A DNA stretch of 9,000 nt from an uncultured Collinsella sp. Its GTDB lineage: Bacteria > Actinomycetota > Coriobacteriia > Coriobacteriales > Coriobacteriaceae. The translations under genes and the position numbers were made by a program. The stretch is from NCBI GenBank assembly GCA_902490445.1, contig CABUDZ010000083.1, positions 1-9,000 of the forward strand, read 5' to 3'. Of the stretch, positions 1-5,783 are shown one piece after another; the first letter of the stretch is position 1, and every line of letters begins with the position of its first letter. The notes beneath the pieces are model-generated. The model was not told where the DNA came from. It did not search any database and saw only the letters and a list, made by a program, of their open reading frames with translations.

Positions 1-64
1 GATCGGCATTTGTTTTCCCGGTCTTGAGCAAAAGTGTCTCAACCTCAATAATGAGATAATCCAT
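1..64 (-). CDS. Partial N-terminus, probable small Cro/CI-type (YozG-like) HTH regulator
   Basis: Only the first 21 codons lie in the window; the gene continues past base 1. The start is supported by a Shine-Dalgarno AGGTGA (complement of 71-76) nine bases or fewer upstream of the ATG, overlapping the stop of the DUF2975 gene, so the two are almost certainly one transcript. The visible peptide begins MDYLIIEVETLLLKTGKTNAD. This resembles the first helix of the short HTH proteins that usually follow DUF2975 genes (family pattern of the type IIVNLDxLLxxRxxS). The helix-turn-helix itself is outside the window, so the call rests on position plus the N-terminal resemblance. If correct, it would be a DNA-binding protein of about 70 residues working with the membrane protein. 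It could also be an unrelated small protein. Confidence 0.5.
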   Translation of the reverse strand, partial: MDYLIIEVETLLLKTGKTNAD

Positions 65-74
65 GGTCAATCAC

Positions 75-644
75 CTAGACCAAATCATCGGACTGGGACT
101 GCAAAAGCGCCCCATAGCGCCAGAAGATCGACAAAGCGAAAGCAACCATCATTGCAATGATGGATCCCACATCCAACGTGATGCCTGAGTCACCAATCTG
201 AAGGAGAGCGGAATTCATACGACAGCTCAACATACAATTGCCCATCATTATTTTTAAATCGCTGCCAATCTGCAGGGAGCCCATCACAGCATTAATTGCA
301 AATAGGCAAGCAATAACGGCAATCATCCGTGCATGTCGAATAGTAAAAGGCGATTGACGACGGGCGACATCGAAGCTGATGCTTAACAATGTAAACTCCC
401 CTGCAAGGAGCAAAACCGCCCATAGCGCCAAGTTTGGAAGCGCGATGCGGCCGCCCTCACCAAGCTCAACGACCCCCTCGATTACCACTGCGCCGTTCAA
501 AATGCTATGGCATGCAACAACAAATGCCGAACCAAAGACGGCGATAGTAGCGATGGCTATAAGTACCAGCATGGCACAAAGAACCATTCCGATTTTTCTC
601 ATGTTATCGAACGACATCTCAATTCTTTGAGCGCTATTCGCCAT
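75..644 (-). CDS. DUF2975-family four-helix membrane protein
   Basis: An integral membrane protein of 189 residues with no established biochemical function. Four hydrophobic segments are visible at about residues 18-45, 70-92, 104-124 and 157-176. Family-like landmarks are a QSPFT motif near 97-101, between helices 2 and 3, and a C-terminal IFWRYGALLQSQSDDLV, matching the usual DUF2975 ending of a helix, RxGxxLQ and an acidic tail. I chose the ATG at 644 because AAAAGGAG (complement of 650-657) sits five bases upstream; longer in-frame starts (a TTG at 680, another ATG at 662) lack such a site. The gene overlaps the ribosome-binding site of the next gene, so the two are translationally close. 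G+C is visibly lower than in clpC next door, which may reflect a transferred or less constrained module. DUF2975 genes are typically paired with a small HTH gene, as seems to be the case here. Confidence 0.75.
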   Translation of the reverse strand: MANSAQRIEMSFDNMRKIGMVLCAMLVLIAIATIAVFGSAFVVACHSILNGAVVIEGVVELGEGGRIALPNLALWAVLLLAGEFTLLSISFDVARRQSPFTIRHARMIAVIACLFAINAVMGSLQIGSDLKIMMGNCMLSCRMNSALLQIGDSGITLDVGSIIAMMVAFALSIFWRYGALLQSQSDDLV

Positions 645-682
645 AGTAACTCCTTTTGCCATCCAGCAGATCTTATTCAATT

Positions 683-688
683 ATTTTA
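683..688 (-). promoter_or_regulatory. Candidate -10 box (TAAAAT) for the DUF2975 operon
   Basis: The only AT-rich promoter-like stretch between the clpC terminator and the DUF2975 gene is at about 670-690 and reads TAAAAT on the minus strand. The hexamer 17 bases upstream (TAGAGA) is a poor -35. The gene needs its own promoter because a strong terminator lies just upstream, which is the main reason to consider this site. Confidence 0.3.
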
Positions 689-715
689 TCGTTACCGGAA
701 ACTCTTCTCTACAAG

Positions 716-746
716 AAAAGGGGCGCTCCCTCATCGGGAACGCCCC
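716..746 (-). terminator. Rho-independent terminator of clpC
   Basis: Arms GGGGCG-C-TCCC (720-730) and GGGA-A-CGCCCC (736-746) form a 10-bp stem with one mismatch and a five-base loop. On the minus strand the stem is followed directly by TTTTCTTGT. It lies 24 bases past the clpC stop and separates clpC from the DUF2975 operon. Confidence 0.9.
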
Positions 747-770
747 GTCATGCAAGGTTATAGTCAATCC

Positions 771-3413
771 CTACAGCGCGCCGGAACCAGCTTGCATCAT
801 GCCGCCGGGGCCCGAGCTCACGCCACTGCTCACAGGCGCGGCGTTGCCGGTGTGCGGTGCCGCCGGGGCGGAATCGCCACCTAGCGTACCCGCCGGACGC
901 GGTGCCGGGATCTCGCCCGTGCCGTGGCTAAAGACAAACTTGCCATCGGCCACGTCGCACAGGACGGTATCGCCCTCGCCCCACTCGCCGGCCAGCAGTT
1001 CCTCGGACAGCGGGTCCTCGATGAGCTTTTGGATGGCACGACGCAGAGGACGCGCGCCATTGGTGAGGTCGGTACCCTCCGCCACGATCTTGTCATAGGC
1101 CGCATCGGTGAGCTTAATGTTCATGCCGTTGGCAATCAGGCGCTGGCGCAGATCGTCCACCAGCAGGTGCGCAATCTTAGTCAGGTTCTCGCCCAAGAGC
1201 TTCTGGAACACCACAATATCGTCGATACGGTTGAGCAGCTCGGGGCGGAACAGGCGCTTGAGCTCGCCCATCGCACGACCCTTGATCTCACTCGAGGTGA
1301 GGCCCTGCTCGCCGGTGGTGCCAAAGCCCACGCTCGCATCCTGCGCGATCTCGCGGGCGCCCACGTTGGATGTCATGATGATCACGGTGTTGCGGAAGTC
1401 GACCGTCTTGCCCTGGCTATCAGTCAGGCGGCCCTCCTCCAGCACCTGCAGCAGGATGTTGAAGATATCGGGGTGCGCCTTCTCGATCTCGTCGAACAGC
1501 ACGACCGAGTACGGGTGGCGACGAACGGCCTTAGTGAGCTGGCCGCCCTCGTCGTGACCAACGTAACCCGGAGGGCTACCGATGAGCTTGGATACCTCGA
1601 ACTCGCTACCGAACTCGGACATGTCGAAGCTGATGAGCGCGTCCTTGCTGCCAAAGAGGTACTCGGCAAGCGTCTTGGCGAGCTCGGTCTTGCCCGTGCC
1701 GGTGGGACCCAGGAAGATAAAGCTGCCGCCGGGGCGACGCGGATCCTTGAGCGGCGAGCGGCTGCGGCGCACGGCCTTGGCGACGGCCTCGACCGCCTCA
1801 TCCTGACCGATGATGCGCGTCTTGAGCACGCTTTCGGTCTGCAGCAGGCGCCGGCTCTCGCTCTCGGTGAGCGAGGAAACCGGCACGCCCGAGGTCACGG
1901 ACACGATGTCGGCAATCTGACTCACGTCGATGGTGAGCGGGCTGGCGTCGAGCTCGGCGGTCCAGGCGGCCTTGGCTTCGGCGAGTTCAATCTCGGCGGC
2001 CTTCTGCTGCTCGGTGATCTCGGCGGCCTTGTTCATGTCGTCGCTCTCGGTAGCCTCCTGTGCGGCAGCCTTGAGTTCCTCGATGCGATGCTCGGCCTCG
2101 CGCACCGGCTCGGGTGCGCGATTCGCGGCGATGCGAGCGCGGGCACCGGCCTCGTCAATGAGGTCGATGGCCTTATCGGGCAGGAAGCGATCCTGAATGT
2201 AGCGGTTGGAGAGGTTCGCAGCGGCCTCGATGGCACCCTGCGTGTAACGCACGTGGTGGTGCTCCTCGTAACGCGGCTTGAGCGCAGTCAGGATCTTGAC
2301 CGTGTCCTCGACGCTCGGCTCCTCGACATCGATGGTCTGGAAGCGACGCTCGAAGGCTGGGTCCTTGGTGAGGTACTTGCGGAATTCCTCGGCCGTGGTG
2401 GCGCCGATAATCTGGAAGGCACCACGCGCGAGCACGGGCTTGAGCATGGAGCTTGCATCGATGGATCCCTCGGCAGAACCGGCACCGATGATGGTGTGCA
2501 TCTCGTCGATAAACAGAATGACGTCGTCGGCCTCGGTCGCCTCCTGGATCACGTTCTTGAGGCGCTCCTCAAACTCACCGCGATACTTGGCGCCCGCGAC
2601 AAGACCCGGCAGGTCAAGCGTCCAGATGTTCTGGTTCATAAGGTTCTCGGGCACATTGCCGGCAGCGATCTGCCGTGCCAGGCCCTCGACGATGGCCGTC
2701 TTGCCCACGCCGGGGTCGCCCAGGATAAGCGGGTTGTTCTTGGTGCGGCGCGAAAGAATTTCCATCATACGCTGGACTTCCTTTTCGCGACCAATTACAG
2801 GGTCGAGCTCGCCGTCGCGCGCCTTCTGCGTGAGGTTGGTCGCGAACTGCTTAAGCGTATCGGTGCCACTCCCCTTTTGCTGAGAGGCATCCGAGCCGCT
2901 AAAGAACGGCAGGCCCGCACCGGGACGACCAGCACCGGCGCCGGCGAGCGGACGCTTCTTGTCCTGGTCCTTGGCGGTGAGTTTCTCGATAGCCTTTTTG
3001 ATGGAGGCGGACGACACGCCCAAGCGCATGAGGATGTCCATGGCCATGCCGTTGCCCTCTTCGACGATGCCGATCAGCAAGTGCTCGGTCGACACGTAGG
3101 TCTGGTTGTTCTCACGCGCCACGCGGAATGAACGCTCCATCACGCTAATGACGAGCGGCGTAAAGGCGAGCTTGGCCGCCTCGGTCTCCTCACTGGGCTC
3201 GGGAACCGTGGTCTGGACCTCTTTGAGAGTATCCATGATGTCATCGTAGGAGATGTCGAGCGAACGCAGTGCCTCGGCGGCAATGCCCTCGTCCTCCTTG
3301 GCAAGCGCGAGCAGCAGGTGCTCGGTACCCACCTTATTTGAATGAAGATCGAGCGCCTCTTGCTTGGCCATGGACATGACCTTGCGCGCGCGATCGGTAA
3401 AACGGTCTAACAT
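771..3413 (-). CDS. clpC: ATP-dependent Clp protease ATPase subunit ClpC (Hsp100)
   Basis: A class I Clp/Hsp100 AAA+ unfoldase of 880 residues. It forms cytoplasmic hexamers that unfold substrates and feed them to ClpP. Domains in order: Clp N-terminal double repeat at 1-145; Gly/Ala-rich linker at 155-180; AAA+ module 1 with Walker A GDPGVGKT (232-239), Walker B VILFIDE (298-304) and arginine-finger region FERRF (354-358); a UVR-like coiled middle region around 437-480; AAA+ module 2 with Walker A GPTGTGKT (569-576), Walker B VVLFDE (637-642), LLNRIDD (726-732) and sensor-2 GARPLRR (786-792). The tripeptide VGF at 695-697 matches the ClpP-docking loop of ClpC, which separates it from ClpB. 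The start at 3413 has AGAGGAA (complement of 3419-3425) just upstream; an in-frame ATG 26 codons earlier has none. From about residue 832 there is a Gly/Ala/Pro/Ser-rich tail making it longer than typical ClpC (about 810-850). It ends in a clear terminator and appears monocistronic. Confidence 0.97.
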   Translation of the reverse strand: MLDRFTDRARKVMSMAKQEALDLHSNKVGTEHLLLALAKEDEGIAAEALRSLDISYDDIMDTLKEVQTTVPEPSEETEAAKLAFTPLVISVMERSFRVARENNQTYVSTEHLLIGIVEEGNGMAMDILMRLGVSSASIKKAIEKLTAKDQDKKRPLAGAGAGRPGAGLPFFSGSDASQQKGSGTDTLKQFATNLTQKARDGELDPVIGREKEVQRMMEILSRRTKNNPLILGDPGVGKTAIVEGLARQIAAGNVPENLMNQNIWTLDLPGLVAGAKYRGEFEERLKNVIQEATEADDVILFIDEMHTIIGAGSAEGSIDASSMLKPVLARGAFQIIGATTAEEFRKYLTKDPAFERRFQTIDVEEPSVEDTVKILTALKPRYEEHHHVRYTQGAIEAAANLSNRYIQDRFLPDKAIDLIDEAGARARIAANRAPEPVREAEHRIEELKAAAQEATESDDMNKAAEITEQQKAAEIELAEAKAAWTAELDASPLTIDVSQIADIVSVTSGVPVSSLTESESRRLLQTESVLKTRIIGQDEAVEAVAKAVRRSRSPLKDPRRPGGSFIFLGPTGTGKTELAKTLAEYLFGSKDALISFDMSEFGSEFEVSKLIGSPPGYVGHDEGGQLTKAVRRHPYSVVLFDEIEKAHPDIFNILLQVLEEGRLTDSQGKTVDFRNTVIIMTSNVGAREIAQDASVGFGTTGEQGLTSSEIKGRAMGELKRLFRPELLNRIDDIVVFQKLLGENLTKIAHLLVDDLRQRLIANGMNIKLTDAAYDKIVAEGTDLTNGARPLRRAIQKLIEDPLSEELLAGEWGEGDTVLCDVADGKFVFSHGTGEIPAPRPAGTLGGDSAPAAPHTGNAAPVSSGVSSGPGGMMQAGSGAL

Positions 3414-3450
3414 GCTAGTTCCTCTTAGACGAGCTAGTTTTTTCAAACGC

Positions 3451-3476
3451 AAAGCGCCGCCCCGCGGCAGCGCTTT
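3451..3476 (-). promoter_or_regulatory. GC-rich hairpin in the clpC leader, possible attenuator
   Basis: Arms AAAGCGCCGCC (3451-3461) and GGCAGCGCTTT (3466-3476) enclose a four-base loop. In RNA from the minus strand the one non-Watson-Crick position is a U-G pair, so all 11 positions pair. The stem lies 25 bases upstream of the clpC Shine-Dalgarno and is followed by TTTGCGTTTG, a weak U-rich run. It could stabilise the leader, partly terminate read-through from the thrE-like gene, or attenuate clpC. The structure is visible; the role is inferred. Confidence 0.5.
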
Positions 3477-3495
3477 GGTCTCTTTACCCATATGG

Positions 3496-3524
3496 AGTAT
3501 ATGTTAACCGTTGGGACCTTTCCC
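3496..3524 (-). promoter_or_regulatory. Candidate clpC promoter
   Basis: TATACT (complement of 3496-3501) is a good -10 box, about 76 bases upstream of the clpC start codon. The hexamer 17 bases further up reads GGGAAA, a poor -35, so this promoter would need an activator or another element. A 5-bp inverted repeat TGGGA-CCTT-TCCCA (3512-3525) lies over the -35 position. I saw no CtsR-like heptamer repeats and no HspR-type inverted repeat. Confidence 0.4.
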
Positions 3525-3587
3525 ACCCGTAGCCGCGCGACAACGTCTACAAAAAAGGAATCGCTCAGGTCCGTCTGCATCGGCCCA

Positions 3588-3628
3588 ACGAGCGTGGATT
3601 TTCGGACACCCATTCCACGAGCGTGGAT
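3588..3628. repeat. 12-bp direct repeat ACGAGCGTGGAT, offset 29 bp
   Basis: The same 12-mer occurs at 3588-3599 and 3617-3628. The second copy forms the outer edge of the 64-bp palindrome that follows. The 29-bp interval also carries a small inverted repeat CGTGGA/TCCACG (3593-3598 and 3614-3619). It may be part of a longer composite repeat element. Confidence 0.6.
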
Positions 3629-3682
3629 AATCTTCCGTTTTGAGCCCCCAAACAGGCCAAAAACGGGAGATTATCCACGTTC
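3619..3682. repeat. 64-bp palindromic repeat, copy A (downstream of thrE-like gene)
   Basis: A 64-bp imperfect palindrome. The left arm GAGCGTGGATAATCTTCCG (3619-3637) pairs with the right arm ending in GGGAGATTATCCACGTTC (3665-3682). The two arm mismatches would be G-U pairs in the RNA made from the plus strand. It is about 54/64 identical by hand alignment to copy B at 5411-5474, with the same length and orientation. It starts 31 bases past the thrE-like stop and could act as a 3' stem-loop for that transcript, but no U-run follows on the minus strand, so it is not a canonical intrinsic terminator. Confidence 0.85.
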
Positions 3683-3713
3683 ATGTTTTGCGGATCAGTT
3701 TCACTTGCACCAA

Positions 3714-5282
3714 TTAGCTGGTGTGGCGCCAGCGAGGGTCGGTGAGGGTTCTCGCCACGCCCAAGCCAACGGGCAAAAACGCCACGATGAGCACCGCACG
3801 CACAAACCAGCCGAGCATATTGACCGTGTCGAAGGTGCACATGTAATACATCGAACGATACAGGTACAAGCCCGGCACCATAATGACAATCGATGGCACC
3901 GTGAGGGCGATACGTGGGTAGGTGAGCTTGATTTCTGCCAGGCTTGCCAGCAGACCCGATACGAGCGCCCCGATAAATGCAGCCGCCTCGGGAGGCATGC
4001 CTGCGCTCAGGCCCAGGAAAGGAAGCATCGTTGGCGCATCGACGAGCGTAAGGCGCAAGGTATTGGACACGGCGCCGATCAGACCGGCCGCCGCGGCCAT
4101 CTTTACCGGGCTGTTGAACATAACCGAGAAGCCAAATACACCGATAAAGCTCATCAGTATGCGCAAGAGCGTAAGAGCCAACGGCGAGAGGCCGAGCGGG
4201 GCGAAGTCATCCGGCGCCAGCCCCACACATTCGGCAACCATCCAACCTACGAGGGTCGCCATCACAATAATTGACACAGCATACGAAAGACGCTCGATGC
4301 CGCTTCGCATATCGAGCTTTGCGATGTCGAGGCCTGCCGTAATGAGAGGAAAGCCGGGAATCACGAAGAGCATGGCACCGATATAGCCTTCTTGGTGCGA
4401 CATTGCCCCCGGAATGACCTGGCCAAGGCCGAGCAACGCCAGCAAATATGAGATACAGGCCAGCGCGACGCCAATCGCCAACGCGCTAAACTGGCCGAGG
4501 CCCTGCTTGAGGATATGAGAGCGGGCAAAGTTGCCGACGCCCGCGCCCACGAACGCACATGCCATCTCAATGGGACCGCCACCAAGTAAAAAGACAAAGG
4601 CACCACAGGCGCAGGCCGCCGCAAGGCCCTGTTGCCAAGGCGCGTAATCAGGTTTTGAACTCTCAACGGTCTTGAGCATCTCGTGATACTCATGCACCGT
4701 AAAACGACGGCCATAGGTCTCGATTTCCTTTAGGAAGCTCTCCATCATCCAAATGCGATGGGTATTGACGCCCGTTGTGGGCAGGCTGACAACCTCGTTA
4801 AAACAGTGACCGCCTTCGATGCAGGTGCACTCAAACGACAGGAGACTTAAGTCAACGTGGATGGTGACACCGAGTACGGCGGCGACACGATTCATGGTAT
4901 CGCGTACACGCCAGGCACCCGTTCCGCTCGCGAGCATAAGCATACCGGTGCGGCAGATGATGGATGATTTGTCGGTAAGTGGTGCATCGACGGCAAGCTC
5001 ATCGCCCGCGGTCACAATCTGGCGCCAGTCAGTTTTCATATGGAGGGCTCCGGCACGGACACCGTGGTGCATGGGGGCTCTCGAAAGCAGCGAGTCAAGA
5101 CGCGAAGGCTGTGGAGGCTCCGCTGATTCGCCCTCAACCTCATCAGCCTCTTCATCGACCAGATCAAAGGAATCAAGCGGCGCTGGCTCGCGACGGTCGA
5201 TCAGCTCCTCGTCCTCATCATCAAAGTAATTGAACTGATCGAGCATGTCCTCTTCGATTGCGCGCTCGCTCGCATCGTCCAT
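3714..5282 (-). CDS. ThrE-family threonine/serine exporter-like membrane protein
   Basis: A 522-residue protein built like single-chain ThrE transporters: a DUF1212 (ThrP-like) half containing the motif region RTGMLMLASGTGAWRVRDTM (111-130), followed by a ThrE_2/DUF3815-like half. About ten hydrophobic segments are visible, near 217-235, 238-253, 263-288, 298-318, 331-352, 366-386, 393-410, 433-448, 458-475 and 489-510. The segment PSIVIMVPGLYLYRSMYY (463-480) matches the conserved end of ThrE_2 domains. In Corynebacterium the family exports threonine and serine; the substrate here is inferred. Residues 1-60 are unusually acidic (25 Asp/Glu) and lie outside both domains. The ATG at 5282 is preceded by AAGGGAG (complement of 5290-5296) at seven bases. 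No convincing promoter is seen upstream, and the gene stands alone between two non-coding gaps, each carrying a related palindromic repeat. Confidence 0.85.
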   Translation of the reverse strand: MDDASERAIEEDMLDQFNYFDDEDEELIDRREPAPLDSFDLVDEEADEVEGESAEPPQPSRLDSLLSRAPMHHGVRAGALHMKTDWRQIVTAGDELAVDAPLTDKSSIICRTGMLMLASGTGAWRVRDTMNRVAAVLGVTIHVDLSLLSFECTCIEGGHCFNEVVSLPTTGVNTHRIWMMESFLKEIETYGRRFTVHEYHEMLKTVESSKPDYAPWQQGLAAACACGAFVFLLGGGPIEMACAFVGAGVGNFARSHILKQGLGQFSALAIGVALACISYLLALLGLGQVIPGAMSHQEGYIGAMLFVIPGFPLITAGLDIAKLDMRSGIERLSYAVSIIVMATLVGWMVAECVGLAPDDFAPLGLSPLALTLLRILMSFIGVFGFSVMFNSPVKMAAAAGLIGAVSNTLRLTLVDAPTMLPFLGLSAGMPPEAAAFIGALVSGLLASLAEIKLTYPRIALTVPSIVIMVPGLYLYRSMYYMCTFDTVNMLGWFVRAVLIVAFLPVGLGVARTLTDPRWRHTS

Positions 5283-5410
5283 CCCGGTGCTCCCTTCCTA
5301 TCGACTAACCCCCATCCTAGGCAGCGACAGCTAAAGGAAACATAAAAGAGACGACTGTCATGCATGGAAGGCGCGACATAGCCAACGAGCCGATAAACCC
5401 TCGGCGAGAC

Positions 5411-5474
5411 GAGAGTGGATAATCTCCCGTTTTGAGCCCGCATACGAGCCAAAAGTGGGAGATTATCCACTCTC
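5411..5474. repeat. 64-bp palindromic repeat, copy B (upstream of thrE-like gene)
   Basis: The outer arms GAGAGTGGATAATCTCCC (5411-5428) and GGGAGATTATCCACTCTC (5457-5474) are perfect 18-bp inverted complements. The interior is also partly palindromic, with TTTTGAGCC facing GAGCCAAAA. It is the better-preserved of the two copies in the window. It lies about 130 bases upstream of the thrE-like start codon. Confidence 0.9.
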
Positions 5475-5497
5475 ATTCTTCGAGCACTCATTTAAGT

Positions 5498-5602
5498 ACG
5501 TCCCCAATGAGTACCCCCAATGACTATTCCCCAATGACTATTCCAATCGCTTGACAAGGAGTGTCCCCAAGTGCCGGCAGAAAAGAAACGTCCCTAAGTG
5601 CC
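5498..5602. repeat. Cluster of short degenerate repeats, REP-like debris
   Basis: Three near-copies of (A/G)(C/T)GTCCC(C/T)AA occur at 5498-5507, 5561-5570 and 5588-5597; the last two continue as AAGTGCC. Between them CCCCAATGACTATT repeats in tandem (5515-5528, 5529-5542), preceded by a variant CCCCAATGAGTA (5502-5513). No open reading frame or transposase is present. The GGCACTTrGGGAC pattern on the minus strand resembles repeats I associate with Y1-type (RAYT) transposases; that link is from memory and unverified. Confidence 0.6.
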
Positions 5603-5668
5603 AACCAGGGCAACACCGCAGATAGAGGACGGACAGCGAGCGACGTCCAGAGCGAACAAGTTGGCATG

Positions 5669-5710
5669 AAAAAGGCAAGGCATAGACCTTCTGGTCATGC
5701 CTTGCCTTTT
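5669..5710 (-). terminator. Rho-independent terminator of lysS, probably bidirectional
   Basis: AAAAGGCAAGGCATAGACC (5670-5688) and GGTCATGCCTTGCCTTTT (5693-5710) form a long stem with one bulged base and a TTCT loop. On the minus strand the stem runs into TTTTT (5669-5673); the plus strand also ends in TTTT. It lies about 75 bases past the lysS stop. Confidence 0.9.
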
Positions 5711-5751
5711 GAATGACAAATTGTCGCTCTGGGCGGCGCGCAGCGTCGAGC

Positions 5752-5781
5752 GGTTACGGCGTTTGGTAAAACGCCGTAACC
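5752..5781 (-). other. Perfect 13-bp stem-loop two bases past the lysS stop
   Basis: GGTTACGGCGTTT (5752-5764) and AAACGCCGTAACC (5769-5781) are exact inverted complements around a four-base loop. No U-run follows on the minus strand, so it is not an ordinary intrinsic terminator. It may protect the lysS mRNA 3' end or be a dispersed repeat. Confidence 0.8.
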
Positions 5782-5783
5782 CC

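Larger units (their letters stand above)
5283..5783. other. 501-bp intergenic region without a gene
   Basis: The gap between the start of the thrE-like gene and the end of lysS holds no supported coding sequence on either strand. From left to right it contains the thrE-like ribosome-binding site and leader (5283-5410), the 64-bp palindrome copy B, a cluster of short degenerate repeats (5498-5602), about 65 bases with no recognisable structure (5603-5668), and two hairpins behind lysS. The promoter of the thrE-like gene should lie in 5290-5410, but no paired -35/-10 boxes stood out. Confidence 0.8.

Noticed and set aside
924..3131. A 735-codon open frame on the plus strand opposite clpC
   Set aside because: It is a shadow produced by the high-G+C codon pattern of clpC; the protein has no recognisable domain, and the opposite strand encodes an unmistakable ClpC.
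3414..3491. A 26-residue N-terminal extension of ClpC starting at 3491
   Set aside because: No Shine-Dalgarno precedes that ATG, the extension would include the leader hairpin, and ClpC proteins normally start at the MLDRFTDRAR position used here.
3565..3840. Small minus-strand frame sharing a peptide (VDNLP..AQNGRLSTL) with another frame at 5201-5491
   Set aside because: The shared peptide arises only because both frames read through the two copies of the 64-bp palindrome; neither has a ribosome-binding site, and both overlap the thrE-like gene.
5498..5602. CRISPR array
   Set aside because: The repeat units are short, degenerate and irregularly spaced, with no uniform spacers and no cas genes nearby.
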